From positions 1-22,926 of the IMG/VR virus record IMGVR_UViG_3300017991_004506: a stretch of 22,926 nt of DNA; one strand, written 5' to 3'. Each line of letters starts with the position of its first letter. Within the stretch, counting starts at the first letter, position 1. Below the pieces are notes generated by a model. The model was not told where the DNA came from and did no database searches. It worked only from the letters and a program-made list of their open reading frames with translations. This document shows positions 6,736-14,213 of the stretch, in pieces. The DNA is from a virus. The position numbers and the translations under genes were made by a program.

Positions 6736-7671
6736 ATGTCATTAGAACGAATGTACTTAGCTAGATTTCTTACTGCTTCAAAGAATCACCATGCTGATGA
6801 TCTTCTTGAGATTGGTCGAGAAGGTAGAATTCTTGCTTTGGAATCATTTTGGACCAAGAATGATTTGGTCAAAATCTTGAAGGATTACCCAGAAATTAAG
6901 ATCTTCTTAGATTCAGGTGCTTACACTCTGGAGAGTCAAGAAGTTGAGGATACTCAAAAGTATTTGGATGATTACATTGATTTCATTCTTGAATATGAGG
7001 ATAGACTATTGGTGTATGCTAATCTTGATAATATTCGTAATGTTGAGAATAGTTGGCAAAACCAGAAGTATATGGAAGAAAGAGGAACTAAACCCATGCC
7101 GGTGTATCACTATGAAGAAGATTTTAAATGGTTAGAAAAATGTGTTAATGAATATGAATATGTAGGTGTGGGGGGAATAGCAAAGGGGGCATCCATAGAA
7201 AGTGATAGAGTATTGTTTGATAGGATTTTTGATTACATTTATAAGAGAAATCTATCTGTTAAGATCCACGCTTTCGGTATGGCAAAGGTTAGATTCTTAG
7301 TTAGATATCCTTGGTACAGTGTTGATTCAACCACTTGGTTACAACATGCAAACTATGGAAGAATTATGATTCCCAGCTATAATGCAATGAAACAAAAATT
7401 TGAGTATTCGTATACTCCTTTTGTAATATCAGTATCCAATATTTCATTGGTTAAAACAGGCACCAGTCATTCACACTACACACTTGTTTTCCCTCCTCGG
7501 ATAGTTGAAAGAATTGAGGAATACTTTGCGATGATAGGTATTGATTCTGAGAAACTTAAAACAGAGCAGTCAGAAAGACTGAGAGCTAATGCTTATTACT
7601 ATGAAGAATTTTTGAAGAATAAGAGTATTTGTCAATCTACAGAATACAAAGGAAATAAATTATTCTTTTAG
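6736..7671 (+). CDS. dpdA: Phage DpdA: 7-deazaguanine DNA transglycosylase (TGT-like)
   Basis: DpdA exchanges guanine in DNA for a 7-deazaguanine base, as tRNA-guanine transglycosylase does in tRNA. The 311 residues keep TGT active-site landmarks: L-D59-S-G-A-Y (TGT: DSGGF), 'YANLDN' with D98, 'GVGGIAKG' where TGT has its GG loop, and H178-A-F-G. S-V-D197-S-T-T-W places D197 where TGT has its nucleophilic aspartate. The CxCxxC zinc cluster of tRNA-acting TGTs is not seen. Three bases separate it from the glycosyltransferase gene. With QueD, QueE and QueC present, DNA containing a preQ0-derived base is the expected result. Family assignment is firm; the exact base inserted is unknown. Confidence 0.9.
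   Translation: MSLERMYLARFLTASKNHHADDLLEIGREGRILALESFWTKNDLVKILKDYPEIKIFLDSGAYTLESQEVEDTQKYLDDYIDFILEYEDRLLVYANLDNIRNVENSWQNQKYMEERGTKPMPVYHYEEDFKWLEKCVNEYEYVGVGGIAKGASIESDRVLFDRIFDYIYKRNLSVKIHAFGMAKVRFLVRYPWYSVDSTTWLQHANYGRIMIPSYNAMKQKFEYSYTPFVISVSNISLVKTGTSHSHYTLVFPPRIVERIEEYFAMIGIDSEKLKTEQSERLRANAYYYEEFLKNKSICQSTEYKGNKLFF
7648..7661 (+). promoter_or_regulatory. Ribosome-binding site and likely AUU start of the methyltransferase
   Basis: AAAGGAAA at 7648-7655 lies about 5 bases before ATT 7659, the first codon of the open methyltransferase frame after TAA 7656-7658. No ATG, GTG, TTG or CTG occurs in this frame before ATG 7710, yet the codons between encode the conserved 'NRIIHGDAVEEM' lead-in typical of these enzymes. 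The GAGGAG directly touching ATG 7710 is too close to serve it. An AUU start, as in infC, is inferred; ATT 7662 is equally possible. Confidence 0.5.
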
Positions 7672-8399
7672 AAACGAATAGAATTATACACGGCGATGCA
7701 GTCGAGGAGATGGGAAAGTTTCTAGGAGGAAGTGTTTCGCTTATTCTTACAGATCCTCCATATTTCACAGCCTGCAGGGAGCTTCTTCCTGATAAGGTGC
7801 AAACGCTGGATGAGTATATGTATTGGTATGAAGAATGGTTGAAAGAAGCATCTCGTGTTCTTACAGAGAGTGGAAGTATTTATGTATTCATTCCTCCTCT
7901 TGAATTTGCAGAGATACATTTACTTATTAAGAAGTATTTTTATCAGAAACAAATAATTTCATGGGTGAAACCAAATGTAATGATTCGTCAACCAACAGCT
8001 AGAAATTATCTTCCAAAGGTGGAGTTCATCGGATTTTACGTTAAGAATGAAAAGAAATATATTTGGAATAGGCTTGCTAAAAAGTATGGATTGCAAAAAT
8101 CCTGCAACTTTGATATTGAAGCTACAATATATAGACACACAAGAGAAGGAACAGATCATTCTACACAGAAGCCATTGAGATTAGTAGGAAAATTTGTGTA
8201 TGCTTCATCCAATGAAGGAGATGTAGTTTTAGATCCTTTCTGTGGATCTGGAACTACGTGTGTTGCAGCTAAAGCATTGAGTAGAAGATTCATAGGAGTA
8301 GATATAGATTCTAAGTATTGTAGAATATCTAATTCTAGAATTGGAAATGTTACTTGTAGGGACATATTTGAAAGTAAACCTAAGGATGCTCTTTTTTGA
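7659..8399 (+). CDS. DNA methyltransferase (beta-class, N6-adenine or N4-cytosine)
   Basis: This SAM-dependent amino-methyltransferase targets DNA. Catalytic motif IV D-P-P-Y comes first (D32 counting from ATT 7659). Motif I D-P-F-C-G-S-G-T-T is near the C-terminus, with 'HSTQKP' between. That order (IV before I) marks the beta class. The length is 246 residues from 7659, or 229 from ATG 7710. The family's lead-in 'NRIIHGD' is encoded upstream of 7710, so I use the upstream ATT start, which overlaps the dpdA end by 13 bases. No restriction endonuclease is next to it, so it probably protects phage DNA or regulates. A DPPY tetrad alone does not settle adenine versus cytosine. Confidence 0.85.
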   Translation: MILLETNRIIHGDAVEEMGKFLGGSVSLILTDPPYFTACRELLPDKVQTLDEYMYWYEEWLKEASRVLTESGSIYVFIPPLEFAEIHLLIKKYFYQKQIISWVKPNVMIRQPTARNYLPKVEFIGFYVKNEKKYIWNRLAKKYGLQKSCNFDIEATIYRHTREGTDHSTQKPLRLVGKFVYASSNEGDVVLDPFCGSGTTCVAAKALSRRFIGVDIDSKYCRISNSRIGNVTCRDIFESKPKDALF

Positions 8400-8411
8400 A
8401 AGGTGAAAGTT

Positions 8412-9452
8412 ATGAGGATTAATAGAGAACAATTAGTTAATGTATTGGAGAAAGTAGCTCCAGCTCTTGGTTCTAATGTGCTTGTTCCAGAGTTTCAATA
8501 TTTTCAAATTGATGGAGATAGAATTCAAGCTACAGATGGGACTATGATAATTGATGCAACCCTACTAGAAAATACAGGGCTTAAGTGTGCTGTTATGGGA
8601 AGATCATTTCTTGATCTTTTGAAAGGTTTGGACAAGGAAGAGATTGAATTGATTCATAAAGAGAGTAAAGTTAAGGTTAAGACAGATAAGATTGAGGGTA
8701 CTTTTGCTGTATTAGATGAGGTGAAAATGGAGAATATTAGTTTTCCATCAGTTAGATATGAAGAAGTGCCATTAGAAATTTCTTCTGACTTAATTAAGGG
8801 TATTCGTTTCTGTAGATGGGGGGTTTCCAAGGATGAAGCTTCTGGAGCTCTTCGTGGTGTAAAGATTAAGGATAATCTAGTTCTTAGTACAGATAGATAC
8901 AGGATTACCAAATATGAGTTAAGTAATCATCTGCCGTTTGATTGTTCTTTACCATCTAAGTTTATTGATGTTTTGTTAAGGAATGAAGATGAAGTTTCAG
9001 AAATGAAATATATTCTCGGCGAAAAGTTTGTTGTAAGATTCCAGGATGGGACTATAATTGTTACCGCTGTCTTAATTGGAGAATATCCTGATGTATTGCA
9101 GTACTTTCCTACTACTCCTAGTGAAGAAGTAAAATTCATGGGTGGGCAGGAGTTAGCTATTGAAAGACATATTAGTTTTCTTAGAAATGTTGATTATTTG
9201 GATAAGAATATTCAAGTTAGCATTCAAGGAAATAAATGTATTCTTACATCAAAAGATAGAGAGTTAGGTGAATTGGTGGAAGAGTTAGAAGTATCTATAG
9301 AGCGGGATTGTGTGGATATAAAGTTTGATGTTAATCCTATCTTCTTAAGGGATATTATAGACCTATGTTCAGGTTTCAAGTATTATTCTGTAGAAGGTTT
9401 AGTCCTGTTTGAAGCAGGTAAGTTGAAATATCTTGTCCAAACGAGGAGATAG
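8412..9452 (+). CDS. dnaN: DNA polymerase sliding clamp, DnaN (beta) type
   Basis: This 346-residue protein has the three-domain beta-clamp pattern. 'MRINREQLVNVLEKV' opens domain 1. 'STDRYRITKYEL' and 'GEYPDVLQYFP' are beta-clamp hallmarks of the middle domain, and the end ('YLVQTRR') resembles the DnaN C-terminus, where the peptide-binding pocket lies. It would ring DNA and tether the polymerase at 9464, loaded by the ATPase at 12902. I start at ATG 8412, 5-6 bases after an AAGGTGA site; GTG 8403 would add three residues. Many phages use a T4-type gp45 clamp instead, so a bacterial-type clamp is somewhat distinctive. Confidence 0.9.
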   Translation: MRINREQLVNVLEKVAPALGSNVLVPEFQYFQIDGDRIQATDGTMIIDATLLENTGLKCAVMGRSFLDLLKGLDKEEIELIHKESKVKVKTDKIEGTFAVLDEVKMENISFPSVRYEEVPLEISSDLIKGIRFCRWGVSKDEASGALRGVKIKDNLVLSTDRYRITKYELSNHLPFDCSLPSKFIDVLLRNEDEVSEMKYILGEKFVVRFQDGTIIVTAVLIGEYPDVLQYFPTTPSEEVKFMGGQELAIERHISFLRNVDYLDKNIQVSIQGNKCILTSKDRELGELVEELEVSIERDCVDIKFDVNPIFLRDIIDLCSGFKYYSVEGLVLFEAGKLKYLVQTRR

Positions 9453-9463
9453 GATACTATAAA

Positions 9464-12010
9464 ATGAGCAAACAACAAGTATTTTTCTTGGATAAATGGG
9501 AAATTTTTCAAAAGGAGCATCCAGAGAAATTCTCTAAAAAAGGATCTTCTAGAAAAAAATCTCCCCCTAAAGTGTATAATTGTGAAACTTGTGGATTAAA
9601 AGAAAGGTGCAGATCTCCTCATATTAAGAAATATGGGAAAGGGAAGAAAGGGATTCTTTTCGTGGGCCAATGTCCAGGATATGCAGAGGATAAAGTTGGG
9701 ATTCCATTTGTAGGAGCTGCTGGCGGTCTTCTTAAAAGAACATGTAATCTTTTAGATATTAATCTTGACGAAGACTGTGTAAGAACTAATATTGTTTCCT
9801 GCTACCCTGGAAAAGATGGTGGTGGCAAGGATAAAGATCCTGCTGACCATCAAATTAAGTGTTGTTCTTCAAATCTTGAGAAGGATATTCAAGAAGTTCA
9901 ACCTAAACTGATAGTTTGTTTTGGAACTCTGGCCATAAAAGCTGTTTTGCAAACAAGAAGCTCTATTGAATTTTCAGCTAGTATGGTTCATGGAAAGGTT
10001 TTTCCTTATCATAAATACAATTGCTGGGTAGGTTGTTCATACCATCCAGCTTTCTTTTTACACAGAAAAAATTCAGATCAACATCCTGATGATGAAGCGA
10101 TCTTGGCTTATGATCTTGCTAATGTGTTGAGTCGTTTGGATGATCCTCTTCCTCAGCCTCTCACCGCAGAAGGGAATGAATGCATTACAGATCCTGATGA
10201 GGTTATCAGTATGTTGGAGGATTTTTGTGATTCCGAAAAGCCAGTAGCTTTTGATTATGAAACTAATCATATGGTCTCACCATACCCTGAGGGGGCTAGG
10301 ATTAAAACAGTTGCTCTTACTAATGATGTGGATTCAGCAATATTTATTCCTTTAGATCTCAAAGATCAAACTACAAATGAAAAGATTTTCAATTTAGAAG
10401 AGCAAGCAATGATTGTGGTAGCTCTTAGGAAGTTTCTTCAAAGTGATGCTCCTAAGGTTGTACAAAACTATAACATGGAGGAATTGTGGGGAAGGAATCT
10501 TCTCCTTCAGCCGATGAATAATTTTATTCATGACACTATGGTTACTGCTCATGTTCTAGATTGCCATCCAAGAATGACGGGTCTAGGATTTCAAGCCTTT
10601 GAGATGACGGGACATGATTATAAGGGAATGGTTGATCTAGAGGATATAGATAGTAGACCTCTCAAGGATGTATGTAATTATAATAGTTGGGATGCTCGGT
10701 ATACTTTGATGTCTTACTATAGACAGAAATCTAGATTAGAAGGAAATTTGATAAAGTTTAATGATTTTTTTACTTCATCTATTCCAGTTCTTGCAAATCT
10801 TACAGACAGAGGAATAAAGATAGATTTAAATGAATTGGATAATCTTAATACTATGTTTAGCTCTGAGATGGAAGAGTGTAAGAATCAGATTCTTAGTACT
10901 GAAGCTGCTAAGAAGTTTGAAGAAGAGAAAGGAAAGGAACTAGAAATCACTTCGCCGACTCAGTTAGGGCAAGTAATCTATGATATTTGCAAAGTGGAGA
11001 AAACTAGAAAGAGATTGACTCCTACCAGGAAGGGGGCTACGAATGAATTAGTGTTTCAAGAGATACTGAATACTACAGAAGATCCTGAGGTGAAAAAAAT
11101 CATTTCATCTCTCTTCACCTACCGAAAAAATACAAAAGTAATTGAGAGAGTTGCTGAATATAGAAGATTAGTAGACTCTGAAGGATTCATTCATCCTACA
11201 TATAATCTTAATATAGCCACTTCTTTTAGATCTTCCTCTGATGGTCCTAATATACAGAATGTTTTCATACATGATGAAGAACAGAAGAAATTTAGAAGAT
11301 GTATTGTTCCTCGCCCTGGGCATATTTTTCTTGAGCCCGATTATGATGCTCTTGAGGTTCGTGTTATGGCAATGGCTTCAAGAGATCCAGTATTGACCCA
11401 ACAAATCATTGATGGAGTTGATCCTCACAGAATATGGGCAAGTAGAATCTTTCAGGTACCTCAAGATCAGATAACTACTTCACAAAGATACAAAGGAAAG
11501 AATGGATTTGTTTTCCCACGTTTCTACGGATCTGTAGAAGAATCTATCATTAGATATTTCCCAGAGGTGCCAAAAGATCATATGTTGAAGGTCTGCCGAG
11601 AATTTTGGGAGGAATATCATTATGTCAAAGAATGGCAACTTCGTACTATCAGTGAGTATAGAAAGAAAGGTTATGTAGAGCTAATGACTGGAGCAAGACG
11701 CCCTGGCCCTCTCTCTATAAACAAACTTTATAATACTCCAATTCAAGGGCCAGCATATCATCTGCTTCAAGATGCCCTTAATAAGAATGAAGAAGCCTTA
11801 CTAAAATCTAAAACTATAACTTGTCAAGTGGCAGAAATACATGATGATATTCTTCTAGATACTCATCCAGATGAGGCAGAAGAAGTTATTGAGTTGGTAG
11901 AAAAGATAATGTGTTCGAAACGATTTGATTGGCAAAGAAATGTTCCTTTGTCTGTTTCGTGGGATGTTGGAATAAGAAATTGGTATGAGATGGAGCCATT
12001 GAAAGTATAG
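9464..12010 (+). CDS. Uracil-DNA glycosylase / family A DNA polymerase fusion with 3'-5' exonuclease
   Basis: This is the replicative polymerase (848 aa). Residues about 36-215 are a family 4-like uracil-DNA glycosylase domain. C40-x2-C43 and C134-x17-C152 are likely Fe-S ligands, motif 1 is G68-Q-C-P-G72, and H194-P-A-F is the second motif. The usual Glu of motif 1 (GEAPG) is Gln. Residues about 255-430 are a DnaQ-like proofreading exonuclease with D264-Y-E266 and Y406-x3-D410. The ExoII Asp position is E339. Residues about 450-848 are a Pol I palm/fingers/thumb: motif A D626-Y-D, motif B R675-x3-K679-N and motif C H793-D794-D795. There is no 5'-3' exonuclease. UDG-like domains on phage polymerases are known in some large phages. 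Confidence 0.92.
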   Translation: MSKQQVFFLDKWEIFQKEHPEKFSKKGSSRKKSPPKVYNCETCGLKERCRSPHIKKYGKGKKGILFVGQCPGYAEDKVGIPFVGAAGGLLKRTCNLLDINLDEDCVRTNIVSCYPGKDGGGKDKDPADHQIKCCSSNLEKDIQEVQPKLIVCFGTLAIKAVLQTRSSIEFSASMVHGKVFPYHKYNCWVGCSYHPAFFLHRKNSDQHPDDEAILAYDLANVLSRLDDPLPQPLTAEGNECITDPDEVISMLEDFCDSEKPVAFDYETNHMVSPYPEGARIKTVALTNDVDSAIFIPLDLKDQTTNEKIFNLEEQAMIVVALRKFLQSDAPKVVQNYNMEELWGRNLLLQPMNNFIHDTMVTAHVLDCHPRMTGLGFQAFEMTGHDYKGMVDLEDIDSRPLKDVCNYNSWDARYTLMSYYRQKSRLEGNLIKFNDFFTSSIPVLANLTDRGIKIDLNELDNLNTMFSSEMEECKNQILSTEAAKKFEEEKGKELEITSPTQLGQVIYDICKVEKTRKRLTPTRKGATNELVFQEILNTTEDPEVKKIISSLFTYRKNTKVIERVAEYRRLVDSEGFIHPTYNLNIATSFRSSSDGPNIQNVFIHDEEQKKFRRCIVPRPGHIFLEPDYDALEVRVMAMASRDPVLTQQIIDGVDPHRIWASRIFQVPQDQITTSQRYKGKNGFVFPRFYGSVEESIIRYFPEVPKDHMLKVCREFWEEYHYVKEWQLRTISEYRKKGYVELMTGARRPGPLSINKLYNTPIQGPAYHLLQDALNKNEEALLKSKTITCQVAEIHDDILLDTHPDEAEEVIELVEKIMCSKRFDWQRNVPLSVSWDVGIRNWYEMEPLKV

Positions 12011-12011
12011 A

Positions 12012-12788
12012 GTGTTTGATTTCAACACACATTTAAATACTATTATACAGTGTGATAGTAGAAATCTGCTGCCAGAAATTCCAACTGAATCAGTTGATTT
12101 GATTGTTGCAGACCCTCCTTATGGAATAGATTACAAAGAGTGGGACAGGTTTAATAATTTCCATGAGTTCTGTGAATGCTGGGTAAGTGAGTGCTTTAGA
12201 ATACTGAAGTCTAATGGTTCATTCTATTCTTTTATGGGATGGTCAAATGTTGCTTTGTTTAAGTTATTGTTAGATAAGTACGGATACATTAGAAATTGGA
12301 TAACTTGGGAAAGAACTAAGGGGCGGGGTTCTTCAATGAATTTCAAATCAATGAAAGAGGAGATATTATACTATACTAAATCTAAGAAAGATTTTGTATT
12401 CAATGAGCAAAAAATGTTGAAGAAACATGTAATTCCATATACAAAGAATGGAAAGCCTCGTGGATGGTTTACAAATGAAGAAGGAGTTAAGTGTAGATGG
12501 ACTGGGGTGGGTAATGTTTGGCATTATATTGTTCCTTTTTTTGCAATGAAGGAATGGATAGGTCATCCTTCTCAGAAGCCGGAGATGATGATAGAGAGAA
12601 TTATTCTTACATCAAGCAACAAAGGGGATATCGTGTTAGATCCTTTTAGTGGTTCAGGCACCACAGCGGTTGTAAGTCGGAGATTAAACAGAAGATTCTT
12701 ATGTATTGAGAAAAATAAAGAGTACTATGATAAATCTGTGGAACGTTTGAATAAGGAGACTCAAAGTCAAAAAGATAGGATTTTTTGA
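12012..12788 (+). CDS. Second DNA methyltransferase (beta-class)
   Basis: This 258-residue SAM-dependent DNA amino-methyltransferase has motif IV D34-P-P-Y followed by G-I-D-Y, 'HPSQKP' at about 190-195, and motif I D210-P-F-S-G-S-G-T-T. 'NTIIQCDSRNLLPEIP' is the canonical lead-in. Its low similarity to the protein at 7659 suggests a different recognition sequence. The start is GTG 12012, one base after the polymerase stop, without a good Shine-Dalgarno, so coupling to the polymerase gene is likely. No cognate nuclease is present. N6-adenine specificity is more likely than N4-cytosine but is not proven. Confidence 0.88.
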   Translation: MFDFNTHLNTIIQCDSRNLLPEIPTESVDLIVADPPYGIDYKEWDRFNNFHEFCECWVSECFRILKSNGSFYSFMGWSNVALFKLLLDKYGYIRNWITWERTKGRGSSMNFKSMKEEILYYTKSKKDFVFNEQKMLKKHVIPYTKNGKPRGWFTNEEGVKCRWTGVGNVWHYIVPFFAMKEWIGHPSQKPEMMIERIILTSSNKGDIVLDPFSGSGTTAVVSRRLNRRFLCIEKNKEYYDKSVERLNKETQSQKDRIF

Positions 12789-12901
12789 AGAAAAAGTTAC
12801 GAAAACAAGTATAATTATAATGGTGGAGCTATAGAATTTATAAAGGTTAACATTGCGTACTTATCTACTTTAGCTGAATTAGGAAGGAGATTGGAGGAAT
12901 A
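12789..12901 (+). other. Gap with an unexplained open frame after the methyltransferase stop
   Basis: This is the longest stretch without an assigned gene (113 bases). The methyltransferase frame stays open after its TGA for 37 codons and ends at TAA 12900-12902, overlapping the clamp-loader ATG (TAATG). The peptide (beginning RKSYENKYNYN, ending LAELGRRLEE) looks protein-like but has no ATG, GTG, TTG or CTG start. The purine-rich TTGGAGGAAT before 12902 is the clamp-loader ribosome-binding site. No promoter or hairpin is seen. Confidence 0.4.
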
Positions 12902-13843
12902 ATGCTATATCAAATTGTTCGACCCAAGAAACTTGATGATGTCATAGGAAATTCAGCCACTGTAGGAGCTTTAAGGAGGTTAGTTAAACAAACTCCAGAT
13001 AAACATTCTCATACCATCATGCTTCGTGGTCCAAGTGGTTGTGGTAAAACAACCCTGGCTCGAATACTTGCAACTAGTTTTGGTTCAGGTGAACAAGGGA
13101 CTATTGAATTAAATGCTGCTAACACTCGAGGGATAGAGACTATTAGGGATATTGCTACTAATTCATACTTACCTAGTTTAGGAAGTTCAGCGAAGACTTA
13201 CATTTTAGATGAATCCCATCAACTAACTAAAGCAGCTCAGGAAGCTCTCTTGAAAATCATAGAGGATAACCCACCTCATTGTTATTTCATTTTGTGTACT
13301 ACAGAGCCAGAAAACATTATTAAGACAGTCCGCAATAGGTGTTCAGAGTATGAAGTAGGTTTGCTAACTTCTAAAGAAATACTTGTTTTGCTTAATGGAG
13401 TTTTGAAGAAATTAGAGATATCTTCCAAGGGAGAGATATTGGAAGGAATTTCTTATACTTGTGGGGGTTGTCCAAGAACAGCACTAGTTCAACTAGAACA
13501 AGTTATTGATATAAAAGATGTGAATGAAGCTCTTGGGATATTGGTTAAGGGGACTGAGAGAGATGCTAATGTAATAGATTTGTGTAAGTTGTTGATGATG
13601 GCTCCAGAAATAAGACGGAAGAGATGGCAACAAATCATAGAAAAATTTTCATTACTTGATGAGGAACCTGAGAAGATTCGAAGAGCCGTCCTGACGTTCT
13701 TGTTTAATAGGTTGAGGAAGATTGAACTCATCGAGGATGCTGAGGATATAACTCATTTACTTACTATCTTTTCTCAGAATGTATATTATGGGGGAAAATC
13801 ACAACTTGGTGCTCTTATTGCAAGGGCTTGTTTTGAAAAGTAG
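12902..13843 (+). CDS. Clamp-loader AAA+ ATPase (DnaX/RFC-like)
   Basis: This 313-residue AAA+ protein resembles the N-terminal two-thirds of DnaX and RFC small subunits. 'YQIVRPKKLDDVIG' is the classic opening (compare 'RPxxFxDVxGQ'). Walker A is G43-P-S-G-C-G-K49-T50. Walker B L-D103-E104-S-H has Ser where DnaX has Ala. Sensor 1 'LCTTEPENI' and an arginine-finger 'RNRC' motif follow, with a helical lid and collar region after residue 160. The zinc module of bacterial DnaX is missing. It would open the DnaN-type clamp and load it for the polymerase. No second clamp-loader subunit is seen in the window, so it may act as a homo-oligomer or with a host subunit. Confidence 0.88.
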   Translation: MLYQIVRPKKLDDVIGNSATVGALRRLVKQTPDKHSHTIMLRGPSGCGKTTLARILATSFGSGEQGTIELNAANTRGIETIRDIATNSYLPSLGSSAKTYILDESHQLTKAAQEALLKIIEDNPPHCYFILCTTEPENIIKTVRNRCSEYEVGLLTSKEILVLLNGVLKKLEISSKGEILEGISYTCGGCPRTALVQLEQVIDIKDVNEALGILVKGTERDANVIDLCKLLMMAPEIRRKRWQQIIEKFSLLDEEPEKIRRAVLTFLFNRLRKIELIEDAEDITHLLTIFSQNVYYGGKSQLGALIARACFEK

Positions 13844-13874
13844 ATTCAACTAGTGGTAAAGAAAGGAAAGAATT

Positions 13875-14069
13875 ATGAACGATAAGATGTGTGAAACAAT
13901 CGTACAGTCAGTCCAACAAGGAGGAACAACAGCTATCTGGTTATATGCAATCTATATTCTTGGGGGAGTAACTAAATTTCTTATAGGATTTGGATGTGTT
14001 GGTTTTGCCGTGGTAAAGTTTTGTAAGACCTGGAGGTGCATTAATGAATACTTTAAAAAAGAAGATTAG
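13875..14069 (+). CDS. Small membrane protein (64 aa)
   Basis: The function is not recognised. ATG 13875 follows a good AAAGGAAAG ribosome-binding site. A polar N-terminus is followed by a glycine-rich hydrophobic region at about 19-49 and a charged tail (EYFKKED), so one long or two short membrane segments are likely. The gene end overlaps the next small gene by 26 bases. It sits between the clamp loader and the single-strand binding protein, an unusual place for a membrane protein. A holin-like or membrane-anchoring role for the replisome are both only guesses. Confidence 0.65.
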   Translation: MNDKMCETIVQSVQQGGTTAIWLYAIYILGGVTKFLIGFGCVGFAVVKFCKTWRCINEYFKKED

Positions 14070-14196
14070 ATATCATTACATGACGGGAGCGGCGTCCTTG
14101 ATTTTTGGAATTTCTGTCATTGATTTGCACATAGGACTATGTGTAGGAATAGCTACATTTTGGTTGCTGCTATTCTTGGTAATATTTACTAACTGA
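14044..14196 (+). CDS. Small membrane protein (50 aa), overlapping its upstream neighbour
   Basis: ATG 14044 has an excellent GGAGGTG ribosome-binding site at 14032-14038, five bases upstream and inside the preceding gene. The peptide starts with a basic stretch (LKKKIRYHY) followed by about 36 mostly hydrophobic residues broken by D27 and H29, ending in 'LLLFLVIFTN'. This suggests a helical hairpin with the N-terminus in the cytoplasm. Function unknown. The 26-base overlap and similar size to the upstream gene suggest the two products may work together. Confidence 0.62.
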   Translation: MNTLKKKIRYHYMTGAASLIFGISVIDLHIGLCVGIATFWLLLFLVIFTN

Positions 14197-14213
14197 TTAA
14201 GGGGGTATTAGAA

